Source of the DNA: Alphaproteobacteria bacterium
Lineage (GTDB): Bacteria; Pseudomonadota; Alphaproteobacteria; Rhizobiales; Aestuariivirgaceae
Direction of reading: 5' to 3'
Assembly: GCA_020441605.1 (NCBI GenBank)
Contig: JAGRLX010000030.1
Span: 1-10,352, forward strand
Length of the DNA stretch: 10,352 bases
In this document: positions 1 through 5,977 of the stretch, one piece after another
Numbering within the stretch: the stretch's first letter is position 1
How the letters are laid out: each line of letters starts with the position of its first letter
Program-made: the position numbers and the translations under genes
Notes under the pieces: model-generated
What the model was told of the DNA's origin: nothing
Database searches by the model: none
The model's input: only the letters and a program-made list of their open reading frames with translations

Positions 1-831
1 GACGAGGGCGGCCAGCTCACCGAACGGGTGCGCCGCAAGCCCTATTCGGTGGTGCTGCTGGACGAGATCGAGAAGGCGCATGGCGACGTCGCCAACGTGC
101 TCTTGCAGGTCTTTGACGATGGGCGGCTGACCGACGGCAAGGGGCGGGTGATCGACTTCACCAACACGATCATCATCGCGACCTCGAATCTCGGCGCCGA
201 TCTGATCCAGGCCGAGCTGAAACGACGCGGCACGGCGGAGGCCGACGATGAGCGGCTGAAGCGTGATCTGATGGACGTGCTGCGCGGGCATTTCCGCCCC
301 GAGTTCATCAACCGGATCGACGAGATTATCGTCTTCCACGCGCTCGATCGGAAGCAAATCCGAACGATCGTCGAATTGCAGCTCGAACGGGTCAAGCGCA
401 TGGCGCTCGGCCAGGGCGTGACACTGAAATTCGATGACCGTGCCATCGAGCGGCTGTCGAATGAAGGCTACAAGCCGGAGTTCGGCGCCCGTGAGCTGCG
501 CCGGCTGATCCGCTCCTCGGTCGAAACCGATCTCGCCCGCAAGATGCTGGGCGGTGAGGTGAGCGAAGGCGACACGGTGACGGCAACCGTCGTCAACGGC
601 GAATTACGGCTTGAGGTGACCAGGGCTCGGGAGGCCGAACCCGCGGCGCCAAAGGCTACCAAACCGAAGAAGGAGAAGAACATGGCAAAGGAGACGCCGG
701 CAGAGACCGCCGAAGATAAAGCCCTCGAGGCGGCAGACGATGCGGCCGCCGCCGAGGAAGGGGCCGAAGAGGCCGCCAGCGATGCGGACGCGGCGGCCGA
801 TGCCGAGGCGGGCGCGACGCCCAAGGCCTGA
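1..831 (+). CDS. Clp/Hsp100 AAA+ ATPase, ClpG/ClpK/ClpC-like, C-terminal part (5' end outside window)
   Basis: The open frame enters from the left edge, so only the last 276 residues of a large cytoplasmic Clp ATPase are visible. Seen, in window residue numbers: the second AAA+ module from just before Walker B (VVLLDE, 17-22), sensor-1 TSN (61-63), the arginine-finger stretch FRPEFINRID (98-107), sensor-2 GAR (162-164), then a ClpB-D2-small-type C-terminal domain to about 207. A 60-70 residue tail rich in K, P and then A, E and D follows. The segment between sensor 1 and the arginine finger (64-97) has no [ILV]-G-[FL] tripeptide, which ClpA and ClpC use to dock ClpP. That and the C-terminal extension suggest a stand-alone disaggregase of the ClpG/ClpK kind rather than a protease subunit; this is inference because the N-terminal half is missing. 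The stop is 48 nt before a MarC-family gene on the same strand. Family membership is certain; the subclass is not. Confidence 0.93.
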   Translation, partial: DEGGQLTERVRRKPYSVVLLDEIEKAHGDVANVLLQVFDDGRLTDGKGRVIDFTNTIIIATSNLGADLIQAELKRRGTAEADDERLKRDLMDVLRGHFRPEFINRIDEIIVFHALDRKQIRTIVELQLERVKRMALGQGVTLKFDDRAIERLSNEGYKPEFGARELRRLIRSSVETDLARKMLGGEVSEGDTVTATVVNGELRLEVTRAREAEPAAPKATKPKKEKNMAKETPAETAEDKALEAADDAAAAEEGAEEAASDADAAADAEAGATPKA

Positions 832-879
832 CCGGCGCACGACACGGGGGGTGCGGCCCCGCAGCGACAGGAATACGAG

Positions 880-1521
880 ATGGACCAGACCGATCTGATC
901 AAGGCCTTCGGCGCCTTCTTCGCGATCATGAACCCCTTCGTGAACCTGCCGATCTTCCTCGCGCTGACGGCGGGATTCACCGTCGGGCAGCAAAGGGTTC
1001 TGGCCGGCAAGATCGCGCTCTTCTCGGCAATCATGTGTGCGGTCATCCTGGTCGCGGGACAGCAGATTATCGGTTTCTTCGGGATCACCATCGATCAGTT
1101 CCGCATCGCCGGCGGCATCGTGCTGGCCCACATCGCCTGGTCCATGCTGAACGGAAGGGAGGCGGCCTCGCATCATGGTACGGCGCAGGAACAGGGCCAG
1201 ATGCAGGACCTGACAGGACTGGCCTTCTACCCGGTCACCTTCCCGATGATCGTCGGACCCGGAACCATCGCGACGATCATCATCTATGCCGGCCACGCCT
1301 CAACGCTGGCGGAGACCGGCGCCGTCGCGGTGGTGATCGGAGCGATGTTACTCATCCTCTTCGCCGTCCTGTTCTTCGCCTCGGCATTCGGAAAGGTGCT
1401 GACCCAGACCATGCGGGTCATCACCACCCGGCTGATGGGCATGATCCTGCTGGCGATCGCGGTCGGCATGGTCGTGGCCGGCGTGACTGCCGTCCTGCCC
1501 GGTCTCACACAAGGAGGATAA
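880..1521 (+). CDS. MarC family integral membrane protein
   Basis: This 213-residue inner-membrane protein has the MarC/NAAT family length and layout, with about six hydrophobic segments. Recognisable family signatures are the N-terminal MNPF...PIFLALT stretch (17-30), FRIAGGIVLA (75-84), the YPVTFPMIVGPGTIATI block (117-133), which matches the family P-x(n)-P-x(n)-GPG pattern, and the last segment RLMGMILLAIAVGMV (184-198). The physiological role of MarC proteins is unsettled: the family is linked by homology to amino-acid transporters, and the old multiple-antibiotic-resistance assignment has not held up. It lies between a Clp ATPase gene and a YrhK gene on the same strand; its TAA ends 1 nt before the yrhK start codon, and the yrhK ribosome site lies inside its last codons. 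Co-transcription with yrhK and fdhD is therefore likely. The ATG at 880 has only a weak AGGA upstream. Confidence 0.9.
   Translation: MDQTDLIKAFGAFFAIMNPFVNLPIFLALTAGFTVGQQRVLAGKIALFSAIMCAVILVAGQQIIGFFGITIDQFRIAGGIVLAHIAWSMLNGREAASHHGTAQEQGQMQDLTGLAFYPVTFPMIVGPGTIATIIIYAGHASTLAETGAVAVVIGAMLLILFAVLFFASAFGKVLTQTMRVITTRLMGMILLAIAVGMVVAGVTAVLPGLTQGG
1511..1517 (+). promoter_or_regulatory. Strong Shine-Dalgarno of the yrhK gene inside the marC 3' end
   Basis: AAGGAGG lies 5 nt before the ATG at 1523 and overlaps the last codons of the marC-family gene. It fixes the yrhK start and indicates that both are read from one mRNA. Confidence 0.8.
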
Positions 1522-1522
1522 G

Positions 1523-1795
1523 ATGTCGTTGTTCGACCCGCAAAACCATACGCGCAGCGAGGCGCACCGGAAGATCTATGCCTGGTCGACGATGGCCTAC
1601 ACCGCCGTCGATTTCACGGCGGCGGTGCTGTTCATAATCGGCAGCATCCTCTTCTTCCAAGCCAGCACCGCCTACGCGGCGACCTGGCTGTTCCTGATCG
1701 GTTCGATCTTCTTTGGCCTCCGCCCGACGATCACGCTGCTGCGCGAAATCGCCTACATGCGTGTGGGCGACTATCGCGATGTGGCTTCGGGATGA
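1523..1795 (+). CDS. YrhK-domain small membrane protein
   Basis: A 90-residue protein that resembles the YrhK domain family: a short polar N-terminus, two hydrophobic segments (about 25-46 and 49-66) joined by a very short turn, and a conserved-looking G-L-R-P-T block followed by a charged C-terminal stretch (64-83). It is predicted to sit in the cytoplasmic membrane as a two-helix hairpin; no biochemical function is known to me. The start is well defined: a strong AAGGAGG at 1511-1517 lies 5 nt before ATG 1523. It starts 1 nt after the marC stop, and its own stop overlaps the fdhD start (ATGA, 1792-1795). YrhK proteins often sit near other membrane or stress genes, and the Clp-MarC-YrhK order here fits a membrane/protein-stress role, but that is inference from context. 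Confidence 0.8.
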   Translation: MSLFDPQNHTRSEAHRKIYAWSTMAYTAVDFTAAVLFIIGSILFFQASTAYAATWLFLIGSIFFGLRPTITLLREIAYMRVGDYRDVASG

Positions 1796-2652
1796 GCTAC
1801 GGACCGCCCAATGCAAGTGGAAATGCCATGAAACACGGCTCGGAATTGGCTGCGCCGTCCTCGATTGACATCACGCTCCGTCCGGCGCCGACCCCCGAAC
1901 AATGGGGACCCGCGCGCGAATTGCCGGACGAGGTCGCGGTGGCAATCACGGTGAACGGGAGCACCCACGCCGTGTTGATGGCAACGCCGGCCTCTCTCGA
2001 GGACTTCGCGACCGGCTTCGCGCGAACCGAAGGCATCGTCGGCGCTGTCGAGGACATCGAACACGTGGAGGTCGTCTCCTTCGAGAATGGCCTCGAAGCC
2101 CGTCTCTGGATTTCGGAAGATCGTGCCAATACGGCGGCTGCCCGGCGCCGGGCGATGGCCGGCCCGGTCGGATGCGGTTTGTGTGGAATTGAAAGCCTGG
2201 AGGAGGCAATGCGGCGAGTGCCGCGGGTGCCGGCGACAGGCCCAATGCTTTCCCGGTCGTTGGCCGCCCAGGCAACCGCACTTCTGCGCTCTCAGCAAAG
2301 GCTGCACATACGGACTGGATCGATGCATGCCGCAGGCTTCCTCGTTCCGGACAGAGGGATCGTTGCGGCATGCGAGGATGTCGGGCGGCACAACGCTCTC
2401 GATAAGGTGGTCGGGCATGTCGAGAGGATGGGCCTCACACCGGAAAGCGGAGCACTTGTCCTGACCTCACGCGTCTCGGTGGAACTGGTGCAGAAGGCCG
2501 CCATGGTCGGTTGCGGCGTGATCATCGCCGTCTCGGGGCCGACCGCCCTGGCCATCCGGGTCGCGGACGAGGCCGGGATCACCGTTCTCGGCTTCGCGCG
2601 GAACGACAGCTACCAATGCTACAGCCATCCACAGAGAATATCGGGGCACTAG
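1792..2652 (+). CDS. fdhD: FdhD, formate dehydrogenase accessory sulfurtransferase
   Basis: FdhD takes sulfur from the cysteine desulfurase IscS and passes it to the bis-MGD molybdenum cofactor so that formate dehydrogenase becomes active in the cytoplasm. The 286-residue product has the usual family length and its hallmarks: the paired cysteines in GCGLCG (C128 and C131, the sulfur-carrying motif), TGSMHAAGF (176-183), EDVGRHNALDK (195-205), the LTSRVSVELVQKA stretch (224-236), and a C-terminal GFARNDSYQCYSHP block. The chosen ATG overlaps the yrhK stop as ATGA, favouring translational coupling; an ATG at 1828 is a possible alternative, and neither has a strong ribosome site. No formate dehydrogenase subunit gene lies in the window. 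Immediately downstream, a LysR regulator gene converges with only 9 nt between the stop codons. Identification is firm. Confidence 0.95.
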   Translation: MSYGPPNASGNAMKHGSELAAPSSIDITLRPAPTPEQWGPARELPDEVAVAITVNGSTHAVLMATPASLEDFATGFARTEGIVGAVEDIEHVEVVSFENGLEARLWISEDRANTAAARRRAMAGPVGCGLCGIESLEEAMRRVPRVPATGPMLSRSLAAQATALLRSQQRLHIRTGSMHAAGFLVPDRGIVAACEDVGRHNALDKVVGHVERMGLTPESGALVLTSRVSVELVQKAAMVGCGVIIAVSGPTALAIRVADEAGITVLGFARNDSYQCYSHPQRISGH

Positions 2653-2661
2653 GCGGTCGAA

Positions 2662-3576
2662 CTATGTCTTCGTCAGCTCGGCCCGCTGCTCGAGGAGTGG
2701 CTGAAGGTCGAACCTGCCGGCGATCTTCCAGGCCGCCTCCGACAGTGCCGTCTGGGCGCCGCGACGGAGGCGGACCAGGCAGACCTCCTCCGCGTGCTCC
2801 GGTTCGATAGGGTGTGCGATCAGCCCGGCCTCGGCTATCGGCTCGGAGATCGCGCTGAGCGGCATGATACTGAACGCCCGTCCGCTCCGCGCCTCGGCGA
2901 GAAGAACACGCAGCGCATTCGTCTCGAGCACGATGTTCGGCGTCACCTGATGCTGTTCGAACAGATCGTCCAGCACGCGGCGATTCCACATGCCGCGTGA
3001 CAGCAGGCAGAGGGGAAGGTCGCAGACCTCGCCCCAGCTCAGCTTCCGAGGCAGCGCCGTCTGCTCCGATGCGATCAGAACGTATCGCTCGGTGAACAGA
3101 GGAAGGATGTCGTAGGTCTCGTCCGTCACCGAACTCCTGTAGAGCATGGCCAGGTTGAGGCTCTGGTCATCGAGGGCATGCAGGATCTCGGGTGTGCTGA
3201 GCGATTGTACGTCGAGGGTGATCCGCGTGGTGATTTCCCGGTACTCCGCGGTGAGCTGCGATGCGGCGTGGATCGCGGTCGGGACGACGCCGATGGCCAG
3301 ATGGCCGCTTGGCACGCTGCGTACGAGTTCGGCTTCCTGCCGCAGCGCCTCGAGCGATTCTAGCGTGCGCCGCGCCCAGACGATGACCCGTTCGCCTTCC
3401 GGCGTAATCCCCTGGAAGGTGCGGTTGCGCTTGACGATCGTGATCCCGAGTTCCCTCTCCAGCTCCTTGATGCCGTTCGACAAGGCCGGCTGCGAGACAT
3501 GACAACTTTCGGCAGCGTGGCCGAAATGCTGGTGCTTGTTCAGGGCAAGCAGATAGTGAAGCTGTCGGATGAACAT
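2662..3576 (-). CDS. LysR-type transcriptional regulator
   Basis: A 304-residue DNA-binding regulator with the standard LysR layout. The N-terminal winged helix-turn-helix (about 3-60) opens with MFIRQLHYLLALNKHQHFGHA and continues through SQPALSNGIKELERELG and TPEGERV; the effector-binding domain runs from about 92 to 295 (SGHLAIGVVPT, then paired alpha/beta subdomains). The ligand cannot be read from the sequence. It converges with fdhD (9 nt between stops). LysR genes accompany NAD-linked formate dehydrogenase operons in many alphaproteobacteria, so a formate or one-carbon link is possible but unproven. A channel-like gene lies 66 nt upstream on the same strand, so the two may share a transcript. 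The ATG start matches the usual LysR N-terminus; its ribosome site is weak. Confidence 0.93.
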   Translation of the reverse strand: MFIRQLHYLLALNKHQHFGHAAESCHVSQPALSNGIKELERELGITIVKRNRTFQGITPEGERVIVWARRTLESLEALRQEAELVRSVPSGHLAIGVVPTAIHAASQLTAEYREITTRITLDVQSLSTPEILHALDDQSLNLAMLYRSSVTDETYDILPLFTERYVLIASEQTALPRKLSWGEVCDLPLCLLSRGMWNRRVLDDLFEQHQVTPNIVLETNALRVLLAEARSGRAFSIMPLSAISEPIAEAGLIAHPIEPEHAEEVCLVRLRRGAQTALSEAAWKIAGRFDLQPLLEQRAELTKT

Positions 3577-3642
3577 CAGGTCGACTCTGGCGCGCTTTCT
3601 GTTCGGGCTACAATGACAGCAGATGCGGAACGCATCGACCCA

Positions 3643-4152
3643 TCATCTGTCACTTGCATCCCGGCCACTGTCAGGACTTGCGCCGTCGCGTCGATCGGCG
3701 GCGGAAGCGTTTTTGCCACCGACGCCGGTGGCGGGCGCGCTCCCGTGCTCCCGCCCGGGCTCCTGTTGCCGCTGCGCAGCCAGGCTCCTGCGTTCGTCGG
3801 TGCGATGGTAGAAGAACGCCCCGAACATCCCTGCGAGCGTCGACACCACGGTGATCGCATAGATGTCCATGAAAAGGACGACGACCTGCCCCACTCTGGT
3901 GACCGGGTTTTCCATGGTCGAAGACAGGGTCGTCATCTGCGACACGGTGAAATAGAAGGCGTCCCACAACGAATGGATGTCGCTGTCGGGATGATGTCGT
4001 TCCGCCGCCAGCATGGCCAGGGTCATCACGATGGAGACGCAGAAGGTCAGGGCCACCATGCTGCTAAGGCGCCTGCGCAGGTCGGCATGGGGAAGGCTGG
4101 CCGCCGAGAGCAGGTCTCGAAGCCCTTGAACGATGTGCGCTATGATGGACAT
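3643..4152 (-). CDS. Two-TM ion-channel-like protein (Ion_trans_2-like) with non-canonical filter
   Basis: The 169-residue product has the fold plan of a two-helix ion-channel subunit: a basic N-terminus, TM1 (about 32-50), a re-entrant pore-helix-like stretch SLWDAFYFTVSQMTTLSS (61-78), and TM2 (about 87-114), ending in FFYHRTDERR. A hydrophilic, low-complexity tail of about 50 residues follows. Where potassium channels carry TVGYGD, this protein reads TTLSSTMENP, so it is unlikely to be an ordinary K+ channel; a related bacterial subgroup with 'SSQM.NP'-like filters is known to me only as annotated 'ion channel' proteins of unknown selectivity. An ATG at 4152 was chosen. A TTG at 4161 has a better spaced AGAAG upstream and would add three residues. 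It lies 66 nt upstream of the LysR gene on the same strand. Confidence 0.72.
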   Translation of the reverse strand: MSIIAHIVQGLRDLLSAASLPHADLRRRLSSMVALTFCVSIVMTLAMLAAERHHPDSDIHSLWDAFYFTVSQMTTLSSTMENPVTRVGQVVVLFMDIYAITVVSTLAGMFGAFFYHRTDERRSLAAQRQQEPGREHGSAPATGVGGKNASAADRRDGASPDSGRDASDR

Positions 4153-4213
4153 AGACTTCAATCTCAGCTTCTTGTGCGAACCGGCACTACGATAGCTGGA
4201 ACTGATCGGCAGA

Positions 4214-4238
4214 CAAAATGGGCCGCGGCAATCGGCCC
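4214..4238 (-). terminator. Probable rho-independent terminator of the DUF3892 operon
   Basis: On the minus strand a 6-bp GC stem (GGGCCG/CGGCCC, loop ATTGCCG) is followed directly by ATTTTGTC. It lies about 180 nt downstream of the DUF3892 stop and upstream of the channel gene, so it would separate the two minus-strand units. The stem is short and the T-run brief, hence moderate confidence. Confidence 0.5.
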
Positions 4239-4250
4239 CCGGAAAGCGTT

Positions 4251-4265
4251 TCAGCGGTACGCTGA
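4251..4265. repeat. Small perfect inverted repeat (6-bp stem, 3-nt loop)
   Basis: TCAGCG-GTA-CGCTGA forms a compact hairpin in the spacer between the channel gene and the DUF3892 gene, 12 nt from the terminator-like stem. It has no T-run on either strand. It could be an mRNA 3'-end stabilising element or a protein site; its role is not evident. Confidence 0.4.
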
Positions 4266-4414
4266 GCTAGGATAATCGTCCTCGCGGATCCGCTTGCAAG
4301 AGATGGGACGCGACCCTGTTTCGGGATCGTGTGTTGCTTCAACTTAGTTATCTCCCGCAGCCGCGCACAGCCACAGGGAAACATGGACAATGTCAGTGGG
4401 AAATCGAGGAAATG

Positions 4415-4705
4415 TCAGCTGCAGCGCGGCAGGCTCAGCAGGTTGTTCGGCTCATCGCCGTCCGCTTCGGTCTTCAGGTATTTCTTTCCGTTGCGGCGCG
4501 CGACGACTACCCAGACGGATTTGCCATTGGCCGTGGTCCAGAAACGCCATCTCCCGTCCTCGATGCCCTTGATGGCCACATCGAGCTGAATGCACCAGGC
4601 TCCCCCGGTATTCTCCGCACCCTCGGCCCCGCCAATGCTGTCGATCCGGCGGTCGGCATCGGCGCCGTCCGGAATGATGCAGGTAACCTGATGATCCTGT
4701 GGCAT
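4415..4705 (-). CDS. DUF3892 domain protein
   Basis: A 96-residue protein that matches the DUF3892 family over nearly its whole length. It begins with QVTCIIPDG and an R-I-D-S-I-GG element, continues through a W-x-x-x-x-D-V-A-I-K-G-I-E segment, and ends with the typical tail G-K-Y/K-L-x-T-x-A-D-G-x-x-x-x-N-L-L-x-L-P-x-C. Function is unknown; the family is small, soluble and widespread in accessory DNA. ATG 4705 is preceded by GGGGAG at 8-13 nt, a reasonable ribosome site. The start lies 17 nt after the stop of the heptad-repeat gene on the same strand, so the two very likely form an operon and may act together. A terminator-like hairpin follows downstream. Confidence 0.8.
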   Translation of the reverse strand: MPQDHQVTCIIPDGADADRRIDSIGGAEGAENTGGAWCIQLDVAIKGIEDGRWRFWTTANGKSVWVVVARRNGKKYLKTEADGDEPNNLLSLPRCS

Positions 4706-4722
4706 CCTCTACTCCCCGTCTA

Positions 4723-5640
4723 TCAGGCCGCTTGCCGCAGCGGCTGCGGAATGATGTGCCAGAGAAAGGTGACCGCGCCCTCGACACGTTTCTTAATCGC
4801 CACGAGCTGGGCGTGGGTGAAGCGACCGGATGAGCCATGGGTGCCGTCATTGAAGGTCCGGAACAGCTGCACGACATTCTCCAGGTCTTCCTCGACAAAG
4901 TCTTCCAGAGCCTCATCGGCCAGCTCGCGCCGGTGCAGGAAGTACCGGATTTTCGCACGTCGCGAGGGAGCACCAGAGGGAATAGTGTCGCAATCCGGCA
5001 TGGCCTCAAGCACGCGCTGGTTCGGGGCAAATGTATCAAGGATTGTCGTCAGAAGCTCGCGGGCGCTGGTACAGAAGTGACGCGCTGCGTCTGGGTTGCG
5101 AGGATTCAACGAGAACAGTGCACCATGCCAGCGGTCGAGCGCATCCCCGGAGAGCTCTGAAAGGATGGGATCGAGTTCGCTCGCGGTCAGGTCCTCATCC
5201 GTTCCGGCGTCCTCCGGATTGTCGAGCAGCGCGTTCATCACACCCGCGCTGTTCGCAGCCTCGCGCTCGGACAGGTCGAGAAATTCGTTATAGCGCTCGG
5301 AGTAGATGCCGGTTTCCGCACGGGCCTCCAGCCGGGAATAGGATTGCTGGACGCTGTTCACTGACGTGCGCAGGGTAACGTAGGTAGGGCGGGAAGCGGC
5401 GCTCTCCAGCTTAGCCAGCTCACGCCGCAGGCGTTCGCGGTTCGCACGCACCCGTACATTGTGCGCCCTTGCCGCCGAGTTGTAGCTGTTCACCGCCTGA
5501 TTGTACTTGCTGACCGCTGAGCGAACCTTCTGGTTATGCGCCCGGACGGCCGAGTTATAGCGGTTGACCGCCTGATTGTACTTCGACTGCGCCTGGCGCA
5601 GTTTGCTGCGGACTTCGGATGGTGACATTCGGCGGGGCAT
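4723..5640 (-). CDS. Heptad-repeat protein with C-terminal domain resembling predicted pPIWI-associated nucleases
   Basis: The 305-residue product has two parts. Residues 15-78 form a highly regular charged helix built on heptads of the type x-Y-N-x-A-V-x (KYNQAVN, RYNSAVR, AHNQKVR), duplicated as a 25-residue unit, which predicts a coiled coil. Residues about 165-297 form a helical domain (DRWHGALFSLNP, NPDAARHFCTSARELL, RAKIRYFL, then TFNDGTHGSSGRFTHAQLVAIKKRVEGAV). This resembles domains annotated as predicted pPIWI-associating nucleases; that is recalled similarity, not a search result, and no catalytic residues can be proven. A linker rich in D/E joins the parts. ATG 5640 was chosen because AGGAGG sits exactly 6 nt upstream; a TTG at 5646 would abut that site. 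DUF3892 follows 17 nt downstream, and a serine-recombinase remnant lies upstream, so the operon may sit in transferred DNA. A defence or stress role is a hypothesis only. Confidence 0.75.
   Translation of the reverse strand: MPRRMSPSEVRSKLRQAQSKYNQAVNRYNSAVRAHNQKVRSAVSKYNQAVNSYNSAARAHNVRVRANRERLRRELAKLESAASRPTYVTLRTSVNSVQQSYSRLEARAETGIYSERYNEFLDLSEREAANSAGVMNALLDNPEDAGTDEDLTASELDPILSELSGDALDRWHGALFSLNPRNPDAARHFCTSARELLTTILDTFAPNQRVLEAMPDCDTIPSGAPSRRAKIRYFLHRRELADEALEDFVEEDLENVVQLFRTFNDGTHGSSGRFTHAQLVAIKKRVEGAVTFLWHIIPQPLRQAA
5450..5600 (-). repeat. 75-bp tandem duplication encoding a 25-aa coiled-coil unit
   Basis: Within the heptad-repeat gene, ACCGCCTGATTGTACTT occurs at 5492 and again at 5567, exactly 75 bp apart, and the flanking sequence also matches closely. 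At the protein level, SKYNQAVNRYNSAVRAHNQ is followed 25 residues later by SKYNQAVNSYNSAARAHNV. Each unit is three heptads plus a four-residue stutter. The high DNA identity implies either recent duplication or homogenisation. Confidence 0.8.
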
Positions 5641-5735
5641 AGCCAACCTCCTACCAAATAGGTGAGATTGAATTCATAGCAGCACAACATCTTGGAGTCA
5701 CGTAGCGTTTGGCTATAGTAAGGTTTCCCTACAGC

Positions 5736-5935
5736 AGCCGCGGCAGCGCCGAGGGCGTGCACCCGCCGCACGGCCTCGGTACTCACCCGGAACAGGGCGG
5801 CGATGTCTCGTCGAGGCGCTGATTTACGCCCCGCGTTCGCCAATCAGCCCCACGATCTCCAGGAGGTCGCGCAAAGACCGCGCCAAGCGGTCATCCGTTC
5901 GAGATCGTATCCTTTCGCCGGGGCCGGATCGAATG
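5736..5935 (-). pseudogene. Remnant of a serine recombinase (Tn3-resolvase/invertase family)
   Basis: On the minus strand, positions 5827-5895 read DDRLARSLRDLLEIVGLIGE and then RGA before an in-frame TAA (5824-5826). This is the family's E-helix region that follows the catalytic domain, normally (L)DRLARSxRDLL...IxERGA. The matching catalytic N-terminus with its active serine is absent: upstream codons lose the frame within a few residues. After the stop, a +1 frame (5843 down to about 5736) reads GRKSAPRRDIAALFRVSTEAVRRV, which looks like the C-terminal helix-turn-helix of such enzymes. The intervening 50-60 residues are missing. It is therefore a decayed, internally deleted gene and a footprint of a past mobile element beside the heptad-repeat/DUF3892 operon. 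The first segment is convincing; the HTH piece less so. Confidence 0.65.
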
Positions 5936-5977
5936 TGCGGCGACCGGGCACGGTTACCCGAACGCTACTCTGTCATC

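Noticed and set aside
468..1296. Two long minus-strand open frames opposite the Clp tail and marC
   Set aside because: They are antisense to genes with clear family motifs; their Ala/Ser- or Arg-rich composition is that of shadow frames.
1690..1704. A third exact GTTC-N7-GTTC LexA-box match
   Set aside because: It lies in the middle of the YrhK coding region, is explained by codons for L-F-L-I-G-S, and has no gene start downstream within reach.
4331..5080. Open + strand frame of 249 codons
   Set aside because: It overlaps the DUF3892 and heptad-repeat genes in antisense; those have ribosome sites and family features, this one has neither.
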